From Zygnema cylindricum (taxonomy: Eukaryota > Streptophyta > Zygnematophyceae > Zygnematales > Zygnemataceae): 26,365 bases of DNA. Location: positions 301,191 to 327,555 of the forward strand of contig JBBHKE010001969.1 in NCBI GenBank assembly GCA_037447655.1, in the 5' to 3' direction. Shown here one piece after another: positions 8,995 to 17,691 of this stretch; the stretch's first letter is position 1, and each line of letters starts with the position of its first letter. The position numbers and the translations under genes are program-made. Below the pieces are notes generated by a model. That model saw only the letters and a program-made list of their open reading frames with translations. It was not told the origin of the DNA and did no database searches.

Positions 8995-9247
8995 TCTCAG
9001 AAGCTATCAAGAATCGTACCAAACAACTGTTTACAAGTGCTCACCAAATCTTATACAAACATCCAAAATTCACAAAGCTTTATCAAAGCATAAAGCAACA
9101 TAAACCCTGACAACTCCCAAAGTTTCCCAAGAACTATCTATAGTTTTACTACTTCGAAGTCTGGATACATTTTGTGTTGTGAGTCCTAAGTCTTATACCT
9201 CTGTTGTACCGATGATACCTGTGTACTTGAGAGGTACTGAAAGATTA
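8995..9247 (-). mobile_element. Inner part of the right-hand LTR B (R-U5 side)
   Basis: This matches 4385-4659 closely, from ctctcagaagctat through gagaggtac. It contains the same tgatacc word and the presumed TATA (near 9193). At 9247 the match stops abruptly because LTR C begins. The rest of LTR B appears beyond the gap at 10489. I read this as the 5' LTR of the main element, split by a later insertion. Confidence 0.65.
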
Positions 9248-9754
9248 CAAACCAAATAAAATACACACTCAACAATGGTGTTCCTCCAAAAACATTCAAT
9301 ATATTAAGCACAATGGAAATACAACTTCTTTGCTTCGTTCCTTTTACTTCTGACCTTTCTACGCCACGCTAACAAGCTACGCCTCCAAAAAATTATTCTA
9401 CCACGATTTCTCAACTTATTAATATATAGGCACACGACTAGAAACGCGTAAGAGTCAACGTAGTGAAATGAATGAATGACAAGTTGAACCGACTTGAATC
9501 ACACGGTACAACTTGTACTTACGTGAACCGAAATTACCAAGCAATTTCCACGTCACTTCTATAGTACTATTCAAACATACGTTAAACGAAATGAACATTT
9601 GATTTCTACGTCACTTCAAATATCCAGCGACGAAACTTCTTCGTCGCTGGTACTTCAAATATCCAACGACCAAACTACTTTGTCGCTGGTCGTCGCTACT
9701 TTAGCTAGGAGAATGACTCGTCCCTAATAGAGTTCTCAGTTCCATATCCTAACA
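9248..9754 (-). mobile_element. LTR C (3' LTR of a nested copia element)
   Basis: TG...CA ends on the minus strand: TGTTAGGATATGGAAC at 9754 and GTAATCTTTCA at 9248, 507 bp. A purine tract AAGGGGAA follows at 9755-9762 and a TATA-like CCTATATATTAATAAG lies near 9425. Its sequence is unrelated to LTRs A, B and D. It contains two similar copies of a stretch with gcgacgaa and ggatatttgaagt near 9620-9690. The flank ggtac (9243-9247) would be one target-duplication copy; the other is not visible. Confidence 0.75.
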
Positions 9755-9788
9755 TTCCCCTTCTTACTGAGACACTCAAAGCCCCCTC

Positions 9789-10478
9789 TTACTCCATGCC
9801 CACCAACTTTTTTGCCATTTCATAGACTTCCTTCAATGCTGCTTTGGTTAACATATCAACAGCTTGTTATTCTGTAGGTACAAACTTAAATTCAACTTCT
9901 TTTTCCGCAACCAAATCTCGAACAAAATGCCACTGAATTTTATTGTGTTTAGTGCATTATGCAAAATAGGATTTTTACTAAGTGCAATGGAAGACATATT
10001 ATCACTTAGTATTTGCATGCATTCTTTTTCCTCTCCAACCTCCGATAGAAATTCTTTAATCCACGCAACATTCTTCGCAGCATGACATGCAACCATATAG
10101 TCCAACTACGTAGATGAAAGTGCTACAGTAGGTTGCAAACGCAAATTCCACGAGATAGCTCCTCTTGCAAGTAAAAACACATATCTTGACGTAGACCTTC
10201 TTGTATCATATTCCCCTCTATAGTCAGCATCTCAGTATCTATAACAATTCAAGCTCTCACCTTTCATATAAACAATTCCAAGACTATGTGTTCCAGCCAA
10301 ATATCTAAAGATTCTCTTCACTGCCTCCCAATGTATTTTTTTCGGATTGCTACAATACCGACTAACCACACTCACTGCGGCACTAATGTCTGGCCTAATA
10401 CCGACACTCAAATACATTAAACTTCCGACCGCCTCCCTGTATGGGGTATCAACCTCGGGACTTTTAACAAAGTTAGAA
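9789..10478 (-). pseudogene. Copia RT end and RNase H of the LTR C element
   Basis: Reading leftward from the gap: PYREAVGSLMYLS, GIRPDISAAVSVVSRY, HWEAVKRIFRYLAGT, then DYMVACHAAKNVAWIKEFL and LSDNMSSIALSKNP, and a final MLTKA-like end with stop at 9789-9791. These are conserved copia motifs but a different lineage from the neighbours (for example SDNMSSIALSKNP versus CDNxxAIAIAxNP). Stops break it in several places. The rest lies in or beyond the N gap. Confidence 0.8.
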
Positions 10479-10488
10479 NNNNNNNNNN
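10479..10488. other. Assembly gap (10 N)
   Basis: Ten N in a row. The LTR C element breaks off here and LTR B resumes directly afterwards, so the true missing length is probably several kb: the rest of the nested element and its second LTR. Confidence 0.95.
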
Positions 10489-10647
10489 TCGTCTCGTCGC
10501 GTCGTCGCTTCGACGTTGTGTCTGTTCTGTTCCGTTAGTGTTAATATAAAATATAACAGGCATGCCTGTTGCGTTGCAGACTATAAGAATTACACTAAGA
10601 CATGTCCTATCTCGTTGACGCTATCTATGCTAAGATCAGTTGAATCA

Positions 10648-10746
10648 CCCTTGAGTCACCATTGAATCACCACTAAGCTACCACTAAGCTATCACTAAGC
10701 TACCACTGAGTTACCCACTAAGTTACCACTGAGTTCCCACTAAGTT
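10648..10746. repeat. 11-12 bp minisatellite in LTR B
   Basis: About seven to nine units of ccactaagcta and the variant ccactgagtta. The left LTR B copy has about three (4690-4722), so unit number changed after the two LTRs separated. Confidence 0.85.
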
Positions 10747-10867
10747 GACTAGAATCGTATCTATCGCAGTTGCTCTATCCTGTACAGAATCACATTAAGA
10801 ATATCAGACGTTGCGTTGTCCGTACGGACAATATAAAATATAATTGTGATTGCCTTGTCTTGTCTGT

Positions 10868-10958
10868 GTTGCAGCTTCGCTGCTGCGCTGCTCTGCTGTA
10901 AAGCAGCTGCTCTGCTGTATAGCTGCTACGCTGCTGTATAGCAGCTGCGCTGCTGTGA
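10868..10958. repeat. CTG/CAG palindrome cluster
   Basis: A GC-rich block in AT-rich surroundings, built from gctgctgt and its partner acagcagc/agcagctgc, for instance ctgctgtatagcagctgc near 10933-10950. It could fold into several alternative hairpins on either strand. It is much longer here than in the left LTR B copy (about 4880-4895). Confidence 0.75.
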
Positions 10959-10985
10959 GACTGAAAGCTTTCCAAAAAGACAACA

Positions 10986-11104
10986 CTCTTAACCTTTTGT
11001 TACTGTAGCATTAAGTATTACAGGTTTTCAATTCCCAAAATTTTCTAAGTCCTCAATCCCTCCTCACAGAACTATCTATGAACAAAAGATTTCCAAATTC
11101 AACA
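10986..11104 (-). mobile_element. Truncated LTR (family D-like) at the 3' end of element 3
   Basis: It starts TGTTGAATTTGGAAATC at 11104 on the minus strand and contains gaggacttagaaaattttgg, which resembles the TATA-proximal part of LTR D (about 13210-13245). It breaks off at 10985 where LTR B begins, so the LTR B element probably inserted into it. Confidence 0.55.
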
Positions 11105-11127
11105 CTCTCGTAAATCTTTAGACTCTG

Positions 11128-11625
11128 TCACTCATTCAGCCCAATAGCTTTTCTACAAAACTGTAACTTAGGAGCAAAAAGGGGTTAGGCTAGCATGTTA
11201 GCTACCATTTTCTCATCCGGTAAATAACACAATTTTACAACACTTGCAAACACATTTTCTCTTACAAAGTGAAGTTTGATATCCATGTGTTTGCTTTTAA
11301 AATGATGACTTGGGTTGGTAGCAATAGCAATGGCCCCATGGTTGTCGCACCTAATAACCTGTGGCTCTGTCTGCATGTATCCAAGTTCCTAAACAATGGA
11401 CTTAACCCATAGGAGTTCTTTGAGTGTAGAAGTTGCCGCCAAGTATTTTCACTCCATTGTAGACTATGCTCCAACCTTTTGTTGCTTACTGCTCCTGCAG
11501 CAAGTTCCATCTCCGATTTTTAGAACGAAGCCGGTTGTAGATTTTTGGCGTGGCATATCCTCAATGCTGACGTCACTCTAAGTCTGTTTTTTCACCTCTC
11601 CTCCTCCGAGAACCAGCTTAAGATC
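11128..11625 (-). pseudogene. Copia RNase H, element 3
   Basis: It shows CDNHGAIAIATNPSHHFK and KHMDIKLHFVRE, then a premature stop (TAA at 11185-11187) just before the LTKP-like end, and the family stop at 11128-11130. The upstream half (11400-11625) is shifted into another frame. The catalytic CDN aspartate is kept. Confidence 0.82.
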
Positions 11626-12431
11626 TCAAGTGCCTGCAAGGTATCTCAAAACTATTTTTGCAGCTTCCCAGTCTACCCTCTTAGGGTTCTGCAGACTTCT
11701 ACTTAGGACTCCCATTACTGCTGAAATGCCAGGTCTAGTACAATTCATGAAGTATATGAGACTTCCTACTACCTGTCTATACGACTTTGAAGCCAGAAAC
11801 TCTTCCTCCCCTGACTCTAGGCACTCACTAACCATTATGCCTGAGTTTGACTCACTTCCATCAAGCTTCGGCCTAAATTCCATAGGAGTTACTGATCCTT
11901 TCGCATCTTTCATTTCAAATTTCTCCAGCATATTCCTTATTGTTTTTTTTTGGGTTATCATAATAAGTTTTCTGTTTGTGTCTATCTTTACTTGTATACC
12001 TAAGATATACTTAGATTCACCGAGGTCCTTTATCTCAAATGTCGACCTTAAAGCCGCTTTAATACGGTTTATCTCATCTATTGACTTGCTTATTAGAAGC
12101 AAGTCATCCACATATACAACAATATAAAGTATCCCATCCTCCCTTTGCAGTACATATACTGAATGATCTGAACTAATTCTTTGAAATCCTAGTCCAGTAA
12201 GAAATTCATCCAGCTTTAGGTTCCACTGTCTGGGGGTTTAGTTTCAACCCATACAAAGATTTTATCAGTTTTAAGACTAAGTTCTCTTTACCTTTCTCTA
12301 CATACATTTTGGTTGTTTCATGTAAATGGTTTCCTCTAATCTCCATGCAGGAAGGTAGTCTTAACGTCCATTTGATAGACTTCCATGTTTTCTATAGCAG
12401 TCAAACCTAGTTGGATTATGACACTCGGAAA
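11626..12431 (-). pseudogene. Copia reverse transcriptase, C-terminal half, element 3
   Basis: The open frame at 12111-11626 (161 codons) carries VDDLLLISKS, EIKDLGESKYILGIQV, YRQVVGSLIYFMNCTRPGIS and DWEAAKIVLRYLAGT. Just upstream, VVYVDD is intact across the frame's left limit near 12112. 12112-12431 holds further RT blocks in broken frames. This is the best preserved stretch of element 3. Confidence 0.88.
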
Positions 12432-12806
12432 TCAGACAACAGGAGAGAAGGTTTTCTCAAAATCAATACCTTCTTTCTGATTGTAACTTTTGGCCACAAG
12501 TTTGGCCTCGTACCTTTCAATGGTGTTGTCCATGTTGAGCTTTACTTTCAACACCCCTTTGCTGCCGATGGCTTTCTTGCCCAGAGGAAGATCCACCAAC
12601 TCCCATGTCTGCTCATCCATGATGGACTTCATTTCGTCGTTCACCGCCACAATCAAGTGATTTCTCTCCGGTGATGAGAAGGCCTCTGAATTGTTAAAGG
12701 ACCCGTTGTGGCTGTAAAGAAAACAAAATATGAGCTTGCTTGCTAAAGGCTGCTGGACATCTTTCCCCTCGAAAATTTTGAGGCTGAAATCGTCGGCAAC
12801 CTGCAA
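12432..12806 (-). pseudogene. Copia RT N-terminal part and linker, element 3
   Basis: A 124-codon open frame. It includes EAFSSPERNH, NDEMKSIMDEQTWELVDLP, LKVKLNMDNTIERYEAKLVAK and KEGIDFEKTFSPVV, the entry blocks of copia RT. KWV is changed to KGV and KGY to KSY. Upstream in the other frame is the ISASKFSRGK linker motif, which joins straight to a gag-like start. Confidence 0.85.
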
Positions 12807-12814
12807 TTTGTTGT

Positions 12815-12994
12815 CCTATTTTGAGTTGTTACGGGTGCCGAAATTGGATATGTAATTGGTTGTTCCACGTGTGTACAAGCATGTGTAGATGCTGGTGCCA
12901 AATCTGGGTCTGCATGAAGTGGTTCATGTTGTCGTGAGACAACTGGTGCCCCGGAAGAAGAGGAAGAAGCACAAGCAGTTGCCATATTAATCAA
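12815..12994 (-). pseudogene. gag start fused to pol linker, element 3
   Basis: ATG at 12994 (or the inner ATG at 12985) begins MATACASSSSSGAPVV, a Ser/Pro-rich gag-type start like the others. After about 55 residues it runs in frame into RLPTISASKFSRGK, the linker before RT. The gag body, protease and integrase are missing, so the deletion kept one reading frame. The result is a mini element: LTR, gag start, RT and RNase H, LTR. Confidence 0.7.
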
Positions 12995-13009
12995 TACACA
13001 AAGAGGAAA

Positions 13010-13735
13010 CTCTCACAAAATACCCACAAAGGACCAACTTCACAATGAAGCCCCTAGAAAACCAAACTCACCCCAGGTCTGGAAAATTGCCACAATGTAA
13101 ATTATACACCAAAGAAATCACATGCAGAATTTCACAAGGTTTTCCCCAAAGATCACATTGATCTTGTAATTCAAAGACACCCAAAAACTGCTTTGCAGTT
13201 TTCCATACATATAATTCCTAACTCCAAAATATTCTAAGTCCTATATATACAAGTGAACATGCAGATGATCTACACCGTTGGTTCACTAGTACACTAAATC
13301 TAATCAAACAAAAACCTGTCGTCAACCGTACACAATATTTACAACAAACCTAAAACTAACAACCGCTAAATTGAAATAGTACGCGGTCAAAGTTCGCCCG
13401 CTGAAATAACGGCGCAGTCAATATTCTTCTTCCAAAAATGACGGCGAACTCCGTCCGCCTTCCATGCATTCTTTCATCGCCAAAGATGAACCTCCACGTG
13501 TAAACTCGGTCCCCTAACGAACTGTACTTTCCATCATCCGAAACACACAATCTTAACTTCCCCACGGACCGACACGTGTGCCTGGAGTGTACTCAGCCCG
13601 TGTACTCCATTCAGACTTAAATACCACACTAAAAACCTTTCTACGATTAATCAGCCTGCACACAAAACAACTAAGTCCAAAATTTCTTTCTCACACACGA
13701 GATATAGAGAGGACTAAATGTTTCCAAAAACAACA
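13010..13735 (-). mobile_element. LTR D, shared by elements 3 and 4
   Basis: It starts TGTTGTTTTTGGAAAC at 13735 on the minus strand, with purine tract AGGGGAG at 13736-13742. A TATATATAGG box lies at 13241-13250, about 250 bp before the gag ATG of element 3, matching LTR A geometry. The inner end is not fixed; 13010 is approximate. It is the 3' LTR of element 4 and the 5' LTR of element 3, a second tandem arrangement. A small perfect hairpin, aaaactgc ttt gcagtttt, lies at 13184-13202. Confidence 0.65.
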
Positions 13736-13742
13736 CTCCCCT
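13736..13742 (-). other. Polypurine tract of element 4
   Basis: AGGGGAG on the minus strand immediately before LTR D. Confidence 0.8.
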
Positions 13743-13758
13743 AAACCTTTAGACTCTC

Positions 13759-14115
13759 TCAGCCACTAAGTCCACACTCCTCTCTACAAAACTTCAATTT
13801 AGGTGTCGGTATAGCTTTAGTCATCATATCGGATAAAATTATCTTGCTTTTTAAGTGATGACTTTGGTTAGATGCAATTGCAATAGCATCCTGGTTACCA
13901 CACCACACTATTTGAGGTCCAGATTGCATAAAATAGAGTTCTTAAAGGTGAGACTTTACCCACAATAACTCTTTGACAGCTGAGCTGTCTGCCATATATT
14001 CAACCTCCATTGTAGACTGAGACGTTACTTTTTGAAGCTTGCTGCTCCAGCAACATGTTCCACTTTCAATCTTCAATATAAATTTGGTGGTGGAACGGCG
14101 GCTTGGCATGTCTCC
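13759..14115 (-). pseudogene. Copia RNase H, element 4
   Basis: It shows TMEVEYMA (catalytic E), then WCGNQDAIAIASNQSHHLKSK and DMMTKAIP, ending at 13759-13761. The CDN aspartate is G here, so a catalytic residue is lost. About 25 residues (the KHMDxxLHFVRE block) are deleted between SHHLKSK and DMMTK. Confidence 0.82.
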
Positions 14116-14544
14116 CTAACTAGCATCGCTCCAAGTCTGAATTTTAACTTCGTCTCCACCGAGAGCAAGTCGAAGGTTTCGTGTCCCTGCAAGGTACCGG
14201 AGAACCCTCTTTGCTGCCTCCCAACCCGTTTTCCTAGGATTTTGCAAACTCCGGCTCAAGGCACCAACAGCTCCCACAATGTCCGGCCTCGTGCAATTCA
14301 TGAAGTAGATTAGGCTGCCGACAATCTGCCGGTATGGAATGGTGGCCATAAAATCTTCCTCCCCTGACTCCAAAGTGTCGTCAAAAATGAATCCTCCATC
14401 GGTCTCCATGCCTTCCACTTTTTGCTTAAATTCGATGGGAGTGGCACTTCCCTTTGCCTCTCCCATGCCGAATTTTTGAAGCATATTCCTTATGGCTTCC
14501 CGTGTCTTTAGATAGATTGTTCTCCTATCTTTTTCCCTTCCTTC
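14116..14544 (-). pseudogene. Copia RT-RNase H connection, element 4
   Basis: An open frame of 122 codons: MLQKFGMGEAKGSATPIEF, YRQIVGSLIYFMNCTRPDIV, GWEAAKRVLRYLAGT, then WSDAS with the first RNase H aspartate, and a stop. It continues RT of 14545-15273 across a stop/frameshift near 14545 (IFGI then a stop). Confidence 0.88.
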
Positions 14545-15273
14545 TTAAATTCCAAAAATATACTTTGCCTCCCCTAAATCTTTCATCTCAAATCTTGAAT
14601 TCAAGGCTGCTTTTATTTTATTAATCTCCATCAATGACTTACTTAGCAGCAGCAAATCATCTGCATATACCGCAATGTAAATAATCCCATCTTCCCCTTC
14701 CAAAACATAGATTGAGTGATCTAAACTAATCCTTACAAAGCCAAGACCAGTTAGAAACTCATCTAATTTAAGATTCCATTGACGAGGAACTTGCTTGAGG
14801 CCGTACAAGGATTTCAACAGCTTACAGACCAGATTTTCTTTTCCGGTTTCAACATACCTTTCAAGTTGCTTCATATATATCACTTCTTCTAAGTCTCCAT
14901 GGAAAAAATCGGTTTTAACATCCATTTGATGTAATTCTATATATTCAATGGTTGCTAGAGACAACAAAATTCTAACAGTTGGAAACCGGACAACTGGAGA
15001 GAAAGTCTCTTCATAGTCAATTCCCTCCTTCTGACTATAGCCTTTTGCAGCAAGCCTAGCCTTATATCTTTCAATGGAATTATCTTTATTTATTTTAACT
15101 TTGAGGACCCACTTACAACCGATTCCATTTCGGTTCGGCGGAAGTTCCACAAGCTCCCAAGTGTGAGCCTCCATTATCGATCGCATTTCATCGTTTTCGC
15201 GGAGATCCATTGATCTTTTTCCGCAGGTGAAATAACCTCCTGTATGGTAGGCTTTTCTATCGTGCTGACACAT
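14545..15273 (-). pseudogene. Copia reverse transcriptase, element 4
   Basis: The longest intact RT frame in the window (242 codons). In order: MRSIMEAHTWELVELP, WVLKVKINKDNSIERYKARLAAKGY, GIDYEETFSPVVR, DVKTDFFHGDLEEVIY, YGLKQVPRQWNLKLDEFL, and VYADDLLLL. The polymerase motif is YADD where the sister copies have YVDD. The first codons (about 15225-15273) are outside the family alignment, so this ATG is not the natural start. RT makes DNA from the element's RNA inside the particle. Confidence 0.88.
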
Positions 15274-15399
15274 AAAAGAGCATGCTCCACCGGTTTACCT
15301 CACAGCCTGCTGCTCTGCCTTTTTCCCCCAGGAAAATATGAGGCTGGAACTGTTGGATCCGTACGTGGCCGCCGAGGAGGAGGTGGAGGAGGAGGAAGA
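15274..15399 (-). pseudogene. Pol linker of element 4, cut by LTR A
   Basis: In one minus frame it reads a proline run followed by PTVPASYFPGGKRQSSRL and a stop, the counterpart of the xASEFxGGRRSS linker motif. The GGAGGAGG run (15374-15397) codes the prolines. At 15399/15400 it ends abruptly at the TG end of LTR A. Confidence 0.7.
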
Positions 15400-15875
15400 T
15401 GTTGAAATTATTAGATTTATATGGTATTTTCTAGGTCTAAATAGTTTAGTACAAATAGGAAAAGGAAAAAGGCAGACAGCCTGCCTCCACCTTCTCTCTC
15501 TACCCATCATACTTGTTGTAGTCATTGAGGGATAGAGAGGGTGAGCCATGGTTGTCCTAGCTCAACAGCCAAGACTAAAGAGTGACTTATGTCACTCTCA
15601 ACAAAAGGTTGAGTCCAGCAAGACAAGAACCTCTGACCGGCACAGCGCGGCGTAGCCGTTAGCTCTAACCAGTCTGTCGTAGAAGTCCGTTAGGATACAT
15701 TTGGTTTGATAATTATTTAAACTGTGCTAAATACCTTGAATTCGATTAACGTAATGATAAACGGAAGAACATAGAACAAATTGTTGAATAGTGCGAACAT
15801 TATCTCGCGCGAAACAAATGAATCGGACATTTGTTTCGACAACCGACATTTAATGTTGAATTTAATACGACGGCC
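15400..15875 (+). mobile_element. LTR A, copy 2, truncated
   Basis: It starts tgttgaaattattag at 15400 on the plus strand and matches copy 1 through the tRNA-like region and gaaacaaatgaatcggacattt (about 15808-15830). It then fades near 15860-15890. The TATA box and the 3' end are missing. It is closer to copy 1 than to copy 3. Confidence 0.75.
15579..15690 (-). other. tRNA-like module and hairpin, antisense within LTR A copy 2
   Basis: Same layout and near the same sequence as 3811-3914: gttagagctaacgg (A-box-like) and aggttcttgtc (decayed B box), followed by the hairpin AGAGTGAC/GTCACTCT (15579-15598, loop of 4). The B box has lost consensus bases that copy 1 keeps. Confidence 0.45.
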
Positions 15876-16186
15876 TATATCACTTCCGACCCAAATCTTT
15901 CCAGTAGTTATAACCTCATTCTGCTCACTAGCTAAAACATAAAATTCTTTCAAAGCCTTCCATATTTCAGATGCCGTAGAGATATTGATATATGTCATGC
16001 TCAAATCTTCTAACAAGAGTAATTTAAGAACATGCAAAGCATCCTCATTTTTCTTATCAAAATCCGGATCAGTATCATGAAGAACACCGGAAACCACATC
16101 ATATAATTTCACTTGCTTAAGGTAAGACTTAGTTAAATCCGCCCAATACAAAAACTTTTGCTTATTAAACACCGGGATCCGTGAGG
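15876..16186 (-). pseudogene. Copia gag fragment between two LTR A copies
   Basis: The frame contains SRIPVFNKQKFLYWADLTKSYL, DPDFDKKNEDALHVLKLLL and STASEIWKALKEFY, the N-terminal part of a copia gag (compare SSRIPIFF at 8940). The true gag start was lost: the first codons of the open frame (MNFNT, 16199-16187) come from the end of LTR A copy 3. It ends in LTR A copy 2 at about 15876. It probably belongs to element 4. Confidence 0.75.
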
Positions 16187-17204
16187 TGTTGAAATTCATA
16201 GATTTCTATAGTATTTTCTAGGTTTAAATATGTTAGGAAAAAGAAAAAGGACAGACAGCCTGCCTCCACCTCCTTTCTCTAGCCCCCATACTTGTTGTAG
16301 TCACTGAAGGATAGAGAAGGTGGTTGATCCATGGCTGCCTTAGTTCAACAGGCAGTTATTTTTAGTAGGTTACTAAAAATAGTCCTGACGGACCCGGGAT
16401 TTGAACCCGGAACCTGCGGTTCGTCAAGTTGGCCGATAGCGGTCAACTTTATCCTACTAGACTAGGACCAATGCTAAGTGCTATAGAGTATAATAGATAT
16501 ATATACATTTAGCAAGTAAGAAATCCATTTAACTAAAACTAGATACGACGTACATAGATACAGTTTTAGTACGACATCATTTTAGAATAAATACCTTGCA
16601 TTTATTTGACAGCGAAACAAATATCTCGCAAGTAATTATAACGGTTAAGATTATGTCTCATTACGAATCCGACGGCGCACGTCATCGCCGAAATCCCGGA
16701 GTGGTCACCTTAGCATTTTGTGACGTGGCATGACCTGGAGCCACATGGAGAGATGACATTCGGTCATAGGAAGTCCGAGGAATGTACGGACAAGTAAAAA
16801 GCAGACACGCGTCCACTTAATAGCCTTGTCGTACATAGGCCGTACAAAAGGTACACCGACAGTAGTACTTTTTAATACGGTACAGTAATTTGATAGGTCC
16901 GTACTTAAGTAGATAGAAGTTATTAGAAGGAATCAAAACTTAGAAAATTTTGGTAGGTAGTCACCTCTCCCTTTGAGAGTTTGTACAAATTGGCATTTTT
17001 ATTGCCTCATAACTTATCGGCTGGTTGGCCGTTTTCAATGATTATTTTTGCTATGGACTCAAAGGAGTCCATGCTGCACATGAGTGCAGTCAAATTGTCT
17101 GTTTGCCAATTTGAGCAGCAGTGGTTGTGGCTTAAAGTGGGCTAGTTAAAAACTATCTTGAGGCTTCCTGTATTATGTTGTCCAATGGAGGACACAGAAT
17201 TGCA
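16187..17204 (+). mobile_element. LTR A, copy 3, full length
   Basis: It starts TGTTGAAATTCATAG and ends ACAGAATTGCA, 1018 bp, and pairs end to end with copy 1, including gaggcttcctgtatt and tccaatggaggacacagaattgca. The middle is strongly diverged. Flanking 5-mers are tgagg (left) and tgacc (right), so there is no clean target duplication. What follows is neither a primer site nor matching gag. It may be a solo LTR with mutated flanks or the edge of a rearrangement. Confidence 0.8.
16358..16470 (-). other. tRNA-like module and hairpin, antisense within LTR A copy 3
   Basis: On the minus strand: A box TAGTCTAGTAGG (16464-16453) and a perfect B box GGTTCAAATCC (16407-16397) inside a CCGGG/CCCGG T arm. 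Between them is an odd arm with AAGTTG/CAACTT and CCG/CGG pairs. A perfect 10 bp hairpin ATTTTTAGTA/TACTAAAAAT (16358-16380) follows. The order tRNA-like head, hairpin, conserved body is as in copies 1 and 2, but the head and hairpin sequences differ. The A-to-B gap is too long and the acceptor stem poor for a normal tRNA. Confidence 0.5.
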
Positions 17205-17691
17205 TGACCCGCGTCATCGGAGAACTTGATTAACATGGCCTTGAAAATTCCGTGGACTGGTTGGCTCCCATTGCTAACAGTGCTCAGCCAGATGTTACCG
17301 AGCAGATTTTCGGTCGGAGTTCTTTAGGCATTTCCGGTCGGAGTTCCTTAGGCATTTGCTGCAGAGCCAAAGTGGTAATTAGATTTGGGATTGCTCCTGT
17401 ATCGACCACTTCATCTTGGTATCCATCGTATCTGTTGAGTTTGAAATTTCTCATCCGGTTGAGGATTAGCCCCACAAATAACGTCTTATAATCCCTATCC
17501 ATCATAGGGGTCTTTTGGTTGGTGGACCAAAAGACGGATCTGGCTTGATCTACTAGGTCTATTTTCTCCCCTCCTGAATCAATCTCCTCTCCGAGGGCCT
17601 GGATGAGAATTTCTTTTGGCAGGTTATGGGAAGAGGCCAGTGTTTTCACGTGAGTGAGGGCGTAGGGCAATAGATGCATTTCTAACATCAC
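17205..17691 (-). pseudogene. Retropepsin-like protease of a non-copia LTR element
   Basis: The open frame contains VVDTGAIPNLITTLAL; DTGA is the active-site triad of retroviral-type aspartic proteases and the residues around it fit. Before it is the stretch MRNFKLNRYDGYQ. After it an 8-residue direct duplication (MPKELRP, 17310-17357, 24 bp twice) and a stop break the domain. A second frame from about 17300 leftward (SQPVHGIFKAMLIKF) could be its continuation after a frameshift. LTR A cuts it off at 17204. Confidence 0.6.

Larger units (their letters stand above)
10489..10985 (-). mobile_element. Outer part of the right-hand LTR B (U3 side)
   Basis: On the minus strand it starts TGTTGTCTTTTTGGAAAGC at 10985. 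It shares with 4690-5054 the ccactaagcta repeats, gactagaatcgtatctatcgc, and the cagacgttgcgttg/ccgtacgga region. It is longer and more repetitive than the left copy. With 8995-9247 it makes the 5' LTR of the main element. Confidence 0.65.

Noticed and set aside
13356-13565. 69-codon minus frame in LTR D as a gene
   Set aside because: It lies in the U3 part of an LTR and resembles no known protein.
16381-16470. A genuine tRNA gene on the minus strand
   Set aside because: A and B boxes and a T arm are good, but the A-to-B distance is too long, no 7-base anticodon loop on a 5 bp stem forms, and the acceptor stem has mismatches. It lies inside an LTR and its counterparts in the other copies are also non-canonical.
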